Source of the DNA: Dehalococcoidia bacterium UBA1332
GTDB taxonomy: Bacteria; Chloroflexota; Dehalococcoidia; Lucifugimonadales; Lucifugimonadaceae
Direction: 5' to 3'
Assembly (NCBI GenBank): GCA_002306745.1
Contig: DBSW01000093.1
Span: 1 to 6,627 of the forward strand
Length of the DNA: 6,627 nt
A program made the position numbers and the translations under genes. A model generated the notes under the pieces. The model was not told the DNA's origin and did no database searches. It was given only the letters and a program-made list of their open reading frames with translations. Below, piece after piece: positions 1-5,499 of the stretch (position 1 is its first letter; each line of letters starts with the position of its first letter).

Positions 1-41
1 GGGCACCACGCGAAATCGTATTCTGGGTTGCGCTTACTCAT
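1..41 (-). CDS. korB: 2-oxoacid:ferredoxin oxidoreductase beta subunit, N-terminus only (runs off the window)
   Basis: Thirteen complete codons are visible, reading MSKRNPEYDFAWC, and the next partial codon (CC-) must be proline. The WCP is the beginning of the WCPGCG motif of 2-oxoacid:ferredoxin oxidoreductase beta subunits, whose cysteines help bind the 4Fe-4S cluster; this subunit also carries thiamine diphosphate. The ATG overlaps the korA stop codon as ATGA, the usual sign of translational coupling between the two subunits. A Shine-Dalgarno GGAG (minus strand, 49-52) sits 7 bases before the ATG, inside the end of korA. The gene continues beyond base 1, so the TPP-binding domain cannot be inspected. 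The identification rests on the short N-terminal motif plus its position immediately after korA. Substrate specificity (2-oxoglutarate or another 2-oxoacid) is not proven. Confidence 0.85.
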   Translation of the reverse strand, partial: MSKRNPEYDFAWC

Positions 42-1753
42 GACGTTACTCCAGCTCCAATTCGCTGTCTAATGCTTTCTACAAGATCTACAGGCCTGAA
101 CGGCAGACCCGTGTATTGGGTAATTGACTCAGCGTTATAACCGTCCATACGAAGCAGAGAGGACCACTGACCAAGATAGTTTAACTCAGGGACAATTATC
201 TTCTTTCCGGTCTTCAATATTTCCTTAACTGGGTCTGGTAAAGGGTTTAGCGCCACGGAGTAAAGCCAGCCGACACTCTGATTTTGGTCACGTAGTCTTT
301 GATAAGCCTCGCGAGCTGGACCCTTAGAACTACCCCAAGGCATAATTATGTATTCTGCATCAGCATTCTCGATTTCAAAGTGAGCACCCTCAAGTAGTTC
401 TACTTTTTTGAATCGTCGCTCCGTCAAACGAATATGGTGGCGAGGCAAATGAGTGGTATCTCCTATTTCATCGTGTTCTGATCCGTTTGCCACATAGGCT
501 CCCGGACCGCCAGGGATAGGCATCCCAGGAAGCCGGGTAGATCCGTCCCAAGAATCATAACGCTTACCCGTATCTGTTTGGTCGTAGAAATCACGACTAT
601 CGCTATTAACTCCAGAAAGGTCAGGACGCCGTATGTTCTCACCACGTTCGGCAAGTCCAAACTCAGATACAAGGATAACTGGGCCTTGATACTTTTCAGC
701 CCAATTCGTAGCAAGAGCCCCGGCATAAAAGCATTCCTCAATGGTTCCCGGAGCTAACAGCGGCATCTTAATATCACCATGTGCCGGGTGCATTGAAGTG
801 TAAAGATCCGACTGTTCTGACTTGGTGGGTAATCCAGTAGCCGGTCCTCCACGTTGCACGTTGGTGACCACCAATGGAATCTCAGACATCCATGCTAATC
901 CAAGACCTTCACTCATCAATGAAAAACCAGGACCAGCAGTAGCGGTCATAGCCTTCTTACCGGCAAATCCTGCTCCAAGGATCGCATTGATCGCTTCTAT
1001 TTCGGAAGCAACCTGATGTACAAATCTACCTTCACCCCACAGGTTATTCTCCATCCAAATGAGAATCGTAGTCGCGGGGGAAATCGGGTAGCCAGCATAA
1101 AAATCTAGACCAGCTGCTAATGCACCCATAGAAAGAGCAGCGTTACCTGTGATTACAATTTGCTGATAATCGGGAGGCGTGGCAGGTCGAAGTTGACCGA
1201 CGCTGAAACCACTTGACTTAGCGACATCAACACCCAGTCTTAACGCTTTTATATTAGCCTCTATGATCTCTTCGTCACCAGGGCGACCTCGGGTAAATCG
1301 CTGAGTAATAAATTTGTCTATCTCTTCAAGCTTAAATCCAATTAAATCTGAAACGGCACCGATAGTGACCATGTTAGCTGCGCGAGCGTTACCGGTCGAT
1401 TTGGCGAGTTCATCTGCCTTGATGCCGAAGTAACTGCCACCTTCTGGCAATTCATATTCTTCAGCGTTGTAAACGGTAACCGCACCTTCGTTCAACTCTT
1501 GATGGTGGTTATCGTAAGCATATTGGTTCAAAGCAACCAGCACATCAACGCCGTCACCTGAACTCAATACCGGTGTTGTCGAAATTCTTACTTGGGAAGA
1601 TGCCGGACCACCCATGATTTGTGACGGGAATGTCGAGTGCGTTTGTACGAAGTACCCAGCCTGAGCAGCCGCTCGTGCCAGAGCATCTGCTGACGTGACT
1701 AGTCCCTGTCCGCCTTCACCAGCGAACCGAATGACAAAGTCGTGCTTGTCCAA
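38..1753 (-). CDS. korA: 2-oxoacid:ferredoxin oxidoreductase alpha subunit (gamma-alpha fusion), probably 2-oxoglutarate-specific
   Basis: This 571-residue protein is the alpha subunit of a CoA-dependent 2-oxoacid oxidoreductase. With KorB it decarboxylates a 2-oxoacid (likely 2-oxoglutarate to succinyl-CoA) in the cytoplasm and reduces ferredoxin. Residues about 5-185 form the gamma domain, with the GEGGQG motif at 12-17 and the FPSQIMGGPASSQVRIS stretch. Residues about 195-571 are the pyrimidine-binding alpha domain, with YPISPAT at 222-228, TATAGPG at 270-276 and RGGPATGLPTKSEQSDL at 301-317. The order gamma-alpha and the length match fused KorA proteins; together with a separate KorB this is the two-subunit type. 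The start codon is TTG (minus strand 1753-1751), supported by a Shine-Dalgarno AGAAGG (1763-1768) nine bases upstream and by the gamma domain beginning at once. No frameshift or missing motif was seen. Pyruvate or branched-chain 2-oxoacids remain possible substrates. Confidence 0.93.
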   Translation of the reverse strand: MDKHDFVIRFAGEGGQGLVTSADALARAAAQAGYFVQTHSTFPSQIMGGPASSQVRISTTPVLSSGDGVDVLVALNQYAYDNHHQELNEGAVTVYNAEEYELPEGGSYFGIKADELAKSTGNARAANMVTIGAVSDLIGFKLEEIDKFITQRFTRGRPGDEEIIEANIKALRLGVDVAKSSGFSVGQLRPATPPDYQQIVITGNAALSMGALAAGLDFYAGYPISPATTILIWMENNLWGEGRFVHQVASEIEAINAILGAGFAGKKAMTATAGPGFSLMSEGLGLAWMSEIPLVVTNVQRGGPATGLPTKSEQSDLYTSMHPAHGDIKMPLLAPGTIEECFYAGALATNWAEKYQGPVILVSEFGLAERGENIRRPDLSGVNSDSRDFYDQTDTGKRYDSWDGSTRLPGMPIPGGPGAYVANGSEHDEIGDTTHLPRHHIRLTERRFKKVELLEGAHFEIENADAEYIIMPWGSSKGPAREAYQRLRDQNQSVGWLYSVALNPLPDPVKEILKTGKKIIVPELNYLGQWSSLLRMDGYNAESITQYTGLPFRPVDLVESIRQRIGAGVTS

Positions 1754-1762
1754 TGTCTATTA

Positions 1763-1768
1763 CCTTCT
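1763..1768 (-). promoter_or_regulatory. Ribosome binding site supporting the korA TTG start
   Basis: The minus strand reads AGAAGG here, nine bases before the TTG at 1753-1751. It decides the start, because no ATG in this frame lies near the beginning of the conserved gamma domain. Confidence 0.7.
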
Positions 1769-1771
1769 CTC

Positions 1772-1784
1772 GAGCCTAAGGCTC
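1772..1784. repeat. 13-bp palindrome beside the korA ribosome-binding site
   Basis: GAGCCTAAGGCTC is a perfect inverted repeat, with six-base arms around a central A. It ends three bases before the korA Shine-Dalgarno. As DNA it could be an operator for a dimeric regulator. As RNA it could form a small GC-rich hairpin (GAGCC-UUA-GGCUC) just upstream of the ribosome-binding site. Which of these applies, if either, cannot be told from one sequence. Confidence 0.45.
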
Positions 1785-1829
1785 ACGAATCTGTAATTTT
1801 TTTAGATCAGTTATAACGAAATTTGACGC

Positions 1830-1864
1830 AAAAAAACCGCATACATCAAGTGATATTAATGCGG
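1830..1864 (-). terminator. Rho-independent terminator (or attenuator) upstream of korA
   Basis: On the minus strand CCGCAT (1859-1864) pairs with ATGCGG (1837-1842) and is followed immediately by seven Ts (1830-1836). The 16-nt interior can add a short ATC/GAT stem. On the plus strand the T-run (1874-1880) is separated from the stem by about nine bases, so the minus orientation is the convincing one. No annotated minus-strand gene lies upstream to be terminated. It therefore either ends a short transcript from the promoter at 2014-2042 or acts as an attenuator in a long korAB leader, about 77 bases before the korA start. Confidence 0.65.
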
Positions 1865-1990
1865 CTATCTTAGTTTTTTTGTTTGATTGAAATGAACTAA
1901 TGTATGAAACACCACGCCTGAACATACCGTACCACGCGAATGACGGAAATTTTTCTCAAACTGAATTAAGTGTTCTTTGCGAAGTAGCAT
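1865..1990 (-). CDS. Possible 41-residue small protein between a promoter and a terminator
   Basis: A short open frame begins MLLRKEHLIQFE and ends HFNQTKKLR. Its TAG stop directly touches the stem of the minus-strand terminator at 1830-1864. The ATG lies about 17 bases after the predicted start of the transcript from the promoter at 2014-2042. The product would be basic, with several Lys, Arg and His residues, no clear membrane segment and no family I recognise. Against it: there is no good Shine-Dalgarno before the ATG, and an open frame of 42 codons can easily arise by chance. The placement between a strong promoter and a terminator is the only positive argument. The same stretch may instead be a non-coding RNA or a korAB leader. 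Confidence 0.22.
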   Translation of the reverse strand: MLLRKEHLIQFEKNFRHSRGTVCSGVVFHTLVHFNQTKKLR

Positions 1991-2013
1991 ATTGTGCGTT
2001 TACCCGACGCATA

Positions 2014-2042
2014 ATTATCGAATTTGATCAGTTCAGTGTCAA
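2014..2042 (-). promoter_or_regulatory. Near-consensus sigma-70 type promoter, minus strand
   Basis: The -35 box is TTGACA (2037-2042, perfect), the spacer is 17 bases, and the -10 box is GATAAT (2014-2019, five of six). The predicted transcription start is near 2007. Transcription would run towards the terminator at 1830-1864 and then korA. It could be the main korAB promoter with a leader of about 250 nt, or the promoter of a separate RNA of about 180 nt. Confidence 0.6.
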
Positions 2043-2104
2043 TTTATTTCCACCATCAATTTTCCAAGAAAACACAGAGGTGACTAAATATCGATCAAAA
2101 TCGT

Positions 2105-2133
2105 TTGACCAAAAACATACGTAAACTTAGAAT
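2105..2133 (+). promoter_or_regulatory. Sigma-70 type promoter for the NUDIX/GNAT genes
   Basis: TTGACC (2105-2110), a 17-base spacer and TAGAAT (2128-2133) match the consensus at ten of twelve positions. The predicted start is near 2140, giving a 5' leader of about 75 nt before the NUDIX ATG at 2215. It diverges from the minus-strand promoter at 2014-2042. Confidence 0.55.
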
Positions 2134-2214
2134 CGGCTATTAAATTTCAACTGAATGCGCCAAATCAGATCAGACTGAATTTAACTTAGCAGCCAATCAA
2201 AGACAAAAAACCTC

Positions 2215-2724
2215 ATGACTCAACCCAACAACATAGACCACTCAATCAACAGATGGTCGGCAGGCGGGGTAATACTACGCGAAGACCCCAATGATTCAGG
2301 TAATCTCAAAGTCGCATTATGTCATAGACGATGCGAATCTCTCTGGGCCCTTCCCAAAGGTACACCTGAACTAGGCGAATCTATCGCACAAACAGCGACT
2401 CGTGAAGTGTGTGAAGAAACTGGTCTGAAAGTAAAATCTGGTCCTCCAATAGACGATACCTATTATTCATTTTTCCGTAGAGCTAGTGAGACGCTAGGTG
2501 ATCACTCATTTAAAGATCACGAAACAGTCCGAATAAACAAAACTGTGCATTGGTATCTTATGGAATACATTGGCGGAAATACATCAAATCATGATCAAGA
2601 GTACGATGATGTCGAATGGCTCGACATACCTGAAGCAACTCAAAGGCTAACGCATCGAAATGAAGCTAGAGTCCTGGAAAAAGCTGTGGCCATTTATGAA
2701 CACAGAACAAGAATCCGCAACTGA
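2215..2724 (+). CDS. NUDIX hydrolase
   Basis: A 169-residue cytoplasmic enzyme that would hydrolyse a nucleoside diphosphate linked to another group, such as an oxidised nucleotide, a dinucleoside polyphosphate or a nucleotide sugar. The complete Nudix box is at residues 49-71, starting GTPELGE and ending REVCEETGL. Glu64, Glu67 and Glu68 are the expected metal-binding and catalytic positions. The preceding SAGGVI (15-20) and LWALPKG (43-49) are typical of MutT/Ap4A-hydrolase-like members. The ATG at 2215 fits, because the fold begins about residue 13, but there is no obvious Shine-Dalgarno before it. A good promoter lies at 2105-2133. The 3' end overlaps the GNAT gene in another frame, so the two are probably co-expressed. 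The exact substrate cannot be predicted. Confidence 0.92.
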   Translation: MTQPNNIDHSINRWSAGGVILREDPNDSGNLKVALCHRRCESLWALPKGTPELGESIAQTATREVCEETGLKVKSGPPIDDTYYSFFRRASETLGDHSFKDHETVRINKTVHWYLMEYIGGNTSNHDQEYDDVEWLDIPEATQRLTHRNEARVLEKAVAIYEHRTRIRN

Positions 2725-3277
2725 TCTTCGCCTTTCGGGTGACATCACAATTCTTCGCTCTAAATCAATGGATGATGCAGAGGCAGATTACTTTTGGCGC
2801 ATAGACCCTGAGCTAGCGAAACTCGATGCCACACGCCCGGTCACAATTACATTTGACGAGTATCTAAGATATCACCGTGATGACGTGAAATACCCATCAC
2901 CATGGTCAGTACGCATGGCAATCGACACGCAAGATGGTCGACATATCGGAAACTGCATGTACTACGACATAAACTACGATGTGGCTCAATGCGAATTCGG
3001 GATCATGATCGGCGACAAAAAATATTGGGGCAAAGGATACGGCACTGATGCAGCAAAAGCAGTGCTAGACCATATCTTTACGAATACTAAAATTGAACGA
3101 GTTTATTTACACACACTTTCAGATAACTACCGTGCCCAAAAGTCATTCAGTAAAGCAGGTTTTTTATCTGTGCGTAATGTGGATCGCGATGGATATGATT
3201 TTTTATTGATGGAAGTATTACGTAATGATTGGGAAACAAATAACCACAACGAACTTAATAGTTCTTATAAAACATAG
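2696..3277 (+). CDS. GNAT family N-acetyltransferase (RimJ/RimL-like)
   Basis: A protein of about 193 residues that would transfer an acetyl group from acetyl-CoA to an amine on a protein N-terminus or a small molecule. The first strand and helix are in LSGDITILRSKSMDDAEADYF. The acetyl-CoA pyrophosphate-binding loop is YWGKGYGTDA (about residues 110-119). The late NYRAQKSFSKAGF segment (about 144-156) is the usual N-x-x-A-x-x-x-x-x-K-x-GF pattern. This arrangement matches the Acetyltransf_3 (RimJ/RimL) branch. I chose the ATG at 2696, which overlaps the NUDIX gene by 29 bases; an ATG at 2660 would add 12 residues not typical of the fold. Neither has a clear Shine-Dalgarno, so translational coupling is likely. 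The ATG at 2768 would remove the first strand. The substrate is unknown. Confidence 0.88.
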   Translation: MNTEQESATDLRLSGDITILRSKSMDDAEADYFWRIDPELAKLDATRPVTITFDEYLRYHRDDVKYPSPWSVRMAIDTQDGRHIGNCMYYDINYDVAQCEFGIMIGDKKYWGKGYGTDAAKAVLDHIFTNTKIERVYLHTLSDNYRAQKSFSKAGFLSVRNVDRDGYDFLLMEVLRNDWETNNHNELNSSYKT

Positions 3278-3358
3278 TTAGATCAAGCCTGTGAGTAAAT
3301 CTAAAGATAGTTAAATGCAAAGATAAATAAACTTTACGTCCGTCCAAAATAACTAATT

Positions 3359-3362
3359 GGAG
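3359..3362 (+). promoter_or_regulatory. Ribosome binding site of the ThuA-like gene
   Basis: GGAG lies eight bases before the ATG at 3371. It is one of the clearest Shine-Dalgarno sites on the plus strand, unlike those of the NUDIX and GNAT genes. I found no convincing promoter in the 93-bp gap before it. Confidence 0.7.
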
Positions 3363-3370
3363 AATCCTAA

Positions 3371-4000
3371 ATGAATCTACTGCTGATAACCGGCGGAAAA
3401 CACCCATACGAAGAATCTACACCGGTCTTGCAGGCATTTCTCGAGAGAGATGGGCATTCGATCACAGTATCTGAATCGGCAAAAGAGCTAGCGGGTGATC
3501 TATCCAGTTTTGATGCAATTGTGCTAAATACGCTAAGACAGACTGACGTAACTAATAACGATCTGAGCAACAATCAAAGACAAGGATTCAAGAAATATAT
3601 CTCAGACGGTGGATCCCTTCTGTCTATACACATTTCGGCAGCCTCATGCCCTGACTGGGATGAAACAAAAAAAATAACCGGTGGTGGCTGGATACTTGGT
3701 GAAAGCTGGCATCCTCCGTTTGGATGGTTCCAAGTCCATATAGACCAAGTTGATCATCCTATAGTTCGTGGCGTATCCGATTTTTGGACTTACGACGAAT
3801 GCTATTGCGGGCTTGATTTGCAACCTAATATAGACATCTTCATCCATGGAATCGTAGAAGATGATAAGAAACCTCTAGGATGGACGCACCAATACGGATC
3901 AGGTAAGGTCGTCAACATAGCTCTCGGGCACGCCGGATCGTCGCATCAACATCCCCAGTTTCAAAAACTAATATTAAATGCCTTAGAATACCTGAACTAA
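3371..4000 (+). CDS. ThuA-like domain protein (class I glutamine amidotransferase-like fold)
   Basis: A 209-residue cytoplasmic protein that is essentially one ThuA domain. It opens with the beta strand MNLLLITGG followed by HPYEES (11-16). It has DGGSLLSIH at 79-87, HPIVRGVSDFWTYDECY at 129-145, and a C-terminal block from KPLGWTHQYGSGKVV to ALGHAGSSHQHPQF (167-197). The HPI...F..DE.Y and GKV....LGH...P.F patterns are the hallmark of the family. The fold resembles class I glutamine amidotransferases, but there is no cysteine at the expected nucleophile turn (SIHIS), so amidotransferase activity is not expected. ThuA is named for trehalose/maltitol use in rhizobia; the biochemical role of most members is unsettled. 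It has a strong Shine-Dalgarno and lies just upstream of the sulfatase, which suggests a shared catabolic context. Confidence 0.88.
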   Translation: MNLLLITGGKHPYEESTPVLQAFLERDGHSITVSESAKELAGDLSSFDAIVLNTLRQTDVTNNDLSNNQRQGFKKYISDGGSLLSIHISAASCPDWDETKKITGGGWILGESWHPPFGWFQVHIDQVDHPIVRGVSDFWTYDECYCGLDLQPNIDIFIHGIVEDDKKPLGWTHQYGSGKVVNIALGHAGSSHQHPQFQKLILNALEYLN

Positions 4001-4025
4001 ATAAAGCCTTAATGCACTGCATTCT

Positions 4026-4055
4026 CTGACAATGAAATTACACATGAGTTACATA
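4026..4055 (+). promoter_or_regulatory. Weak promoter candidate upstream of the sulfatase
   Basis: CTGACA (4026-4031, five of six for a -35) is followed after 18 bases by TACATA (4050-4055, only three of six). The 131-bp gap between the ThuA stop and the sulfatase start leaves room for a separate promoter, but this match is poor. Confidence 0.22.
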
Positions 4056-4120
4056 TTTTCAGACCTGAACCTCCGTAGGCAAAATGCCAGAATCAACAAA
4101 ATTATCTCCCATAACGACAT

Positions 4121-4124
4121 GGAG
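4121..4124 (+). promoter_or_regulatory. Ribosome binding site deciding the sulfatase start
   Basis: GGAG seven bases before the ATG at 4132 favours that start over the in-frame ATG 48 bases upstream (4084), which is preceded only by AGG at a four-base distance. Confidence 0.65.
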
Positions 4125-4131
4125 CAAACTC

Positions 4132-5433
4132 ATGGATAAAAAACGTCGACCAAACATTGTGTTAATAATGTCGGATGATCTCGGATATGAAGCTATAGGA
4201 GTTAATGGCGGAACTTCATACGCCACTCCGGTTCTAGATGGAATGGCGGCGGGAGGTGCACGATTCGAAAACGCGCACGTACAGCCACTATGCACACCCA
4301 CTCGAATCCAACTAATGACAGGTAAGTACAATTTCCGAAACTACATTGGATTCGGTCTAATGGATCCAAATGAAGTTACTTTTGGACACCTATTCTCCAA
4401 TGCAGGTTATAAGACTTGCATTTCTGGTAAATGGCAGCTTTATTCTTACAACCCACCCGATGAAATGCCTGAGCAACGTAACAAGGGACAAAAGATCGAA
4501 GATGCAGGGTTCGACGAATTCTGTGTCTGGCATCCACATCAAACCGAGGAAAAAGGTTCTCGTTATAAAGACCCAATTATCTACGAAAATGGTTCGTTCC
4601 TTGAAAATACTGAAGGTAAGTACGGTGAAGACGTCTTTGCCGACTACATCATGGATTTCATGGAAAGAAATCAAGAAGATCCATTCTTTGTTTATTTCCC
4701 GATGGCTCTGACGCACAGACCACTCGAGCCGACTCCAGATAGTCCCGAATATGATGAATTTGTACCACCGTCCAACCTAACTCTTGGTGGTCGCACTTGG
4801 GATGAACTCGAAGGATGGGATGATGACCCCAGATACTACAAAGACATGGTTGAATATCACGACAAGGTAATCGGACGAGTAAACAGCAAACTCGAAGAGC
4901 TTGGTCTAGCCGAGGATACACTTGTAATCTACGTCGGTGACAACGGATCACCAATTGAAGTTTGTTCGATCATGCACGCGCATACCGAGGTTTGCGGAGG
5001 AAAAGGGCTAACTGTCGATCGTGGAACTCATGTCCCATTAATCGCCAGCTGGCCAGGGACTATACCCGAAGGACATATAGAAGCTGACCTGATCGACTCT
5101 TCCGACTTCCTACCTACAATCCTTGATGCGGCCGAAATAAGCCCTCCAGATGAATACGTTATGGATGGCCGTAGCTTCCTTCCACAACTCAAAGGCGAAA
5201 AGGGTGATTCACGGGAATGGATGTATTTCCATTTCGAGCCAATGAGCGGTCGCACATATCGATTCGCCCGCTACATCAGAACACACCAGTACAAACTATA
5301 TGACGATGGGCGCCTTTTCGATGTAAACGCTGATCCGGAGGAAGAATCCGCCTTCATTCAGTCAACGGACAACGGCGAGCGAGCTTCGGTTCGTGCAAAA
5401 CTATCCCCAATATTCGACCAAATGGTCAAATAA
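4132..5433 (+). CDS. Type I sulfatase (arylsulfatase family, formylglycine-dependent), predicted cytoplasmic
   Basis: A 433-residue sulfatase that would hydrolyse a sulfate ester. All the expected active-site elements are present: the Asp15-Asp16 pair in PNIVLIMSDDLGY, the CTPTR signature at 54-58 whose Cys54 must be oxidised to formylglycine, Lys100 in GKW, His195 in LTHRP, Asp270-Asn271 in GDNG and Lys291 in GGKG. I prefer the ATG at 4132: GGAG (4121-4124) sits seven bases upstream, and the fold starts nine residues in. An ATG at 4084 would add 16 unconserved residues with a poorer ribosome site. There is no signal peptide or lipobox, so the enzyme probably acts on a substrate already taken into the cell. 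No formylglycine-generating enzyme is encoded in this window. Phosphonate or phosphate monoester hydrolysis, known from relatives, cannot be excluded. Confidence 0.92.
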   Translation: MDKKRRPNIVLIMSDDLGYEAIGVNGGTSYATPVLDGMAAGGARFENAHVQPLCTPTRIQLMTGKYNFRNYIGFGLMDPNEVTFGHLFSNAGYKTCISGKWQLYSYNPPDEMPEQRNKGQKIEDAGFDEFCVWHPHQTEEKGSRYKDPIIYENGSFLENTEGKYGEDVFADYIMDFMERNQEDPFFVYFPMALTHRPLEPTPDSPEYDEFVPPSNLTLGGRTWDELEGWDDDPRYYKDMVEYHDKVIGRVNSKLEELGLAEDTLVIYVGDNGSPIEVCSIMHAHTEVCGGKGLTVDRGTHVPLIASWPGTIPEGHIEADLIDSSDFLPTILDAAEISPPDEYVMDGRSFLPQLKGEKGDSREWMYFHFEPMSGRTYRFARYIRTHQYKLYDDGRLFDVNADPEEESAFIQSTDNGERASVRAKLSPIFDQMVK

Positions 5434-5499
5434 TTTAGCTTTCACTATCAGTCTAACCCCCATCCGGATCAAAGATATCTGGACTGATGGAATAATCTT

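Larger units (their letters stand above)
1754..2214. other. Divergent intergenic region between korA and the NUDIX gene
   Basis: This 461-bp gap has no conserved protein gene. From left to right it contains the korA ribosome-binding site and palindrome, a -10-like TATAAC on the minus strand (1810-1815) without a convincing -35, and the minus-strand terminator (1830-1864). Then come a candidate small ORF (1865-1990, minus), a minus-strand promoter (2014-2042) and a plus-strand promoter (2105-2133). A 7-base direct repeat ACCACGC occurs at 1911-1917 and 1931-1937. A plus-strand open frame at 1900-2124 is probably not a gene. I see no tRNA or known riboswitch consensus. Confidence 0.6.

Noticed and set aside
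5..1940. Shared 10-mer ACCACGCGAA at 5-14 and 1931-1940
   Set aside because: About twenty 10-mer matches are expected by chance in a window of this length, and the first copy encodes the conserved FAW of KorB.
1900..2124. Plus-strand open frame of 74 codons in the korA-NUDIX gap
   Set aside because: It has no Shine-Dalgarno and no recognisable family. It runs across the minus-strand promoter and into the plus-strand promoter of the NUDIX gene, so it is most likely a chance frame.
2140..2184. TTAAATT/AATTTAA inverted repeat in the NUDIX leader
   Set aside because: The arms are all A/T and separated by 31 bases, so pairing would be weak and chance occurrence is likely.
3251..3264. GAACT/AGTTC hairpin near the end of the GNAT gene as a terminator
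   Set aside because: It has only five AT-rich pairs, lies inside the coding region and is followed by TTATAAAA rather than a T-run.
4370..4711. Plus-strand open frame of 113 codons inside the sulfatase
   Set aside because: It lies in another frame within a strongly conserved sulfatase reading frame, and its translation shows no family features.
4390..4954. Minus-strand open frames of about 100 codons opposite the sulfatase
   Set aside because: They are antisense to a well-supported gene and have no conserved motifs, so they are shadows of its codon pattern.
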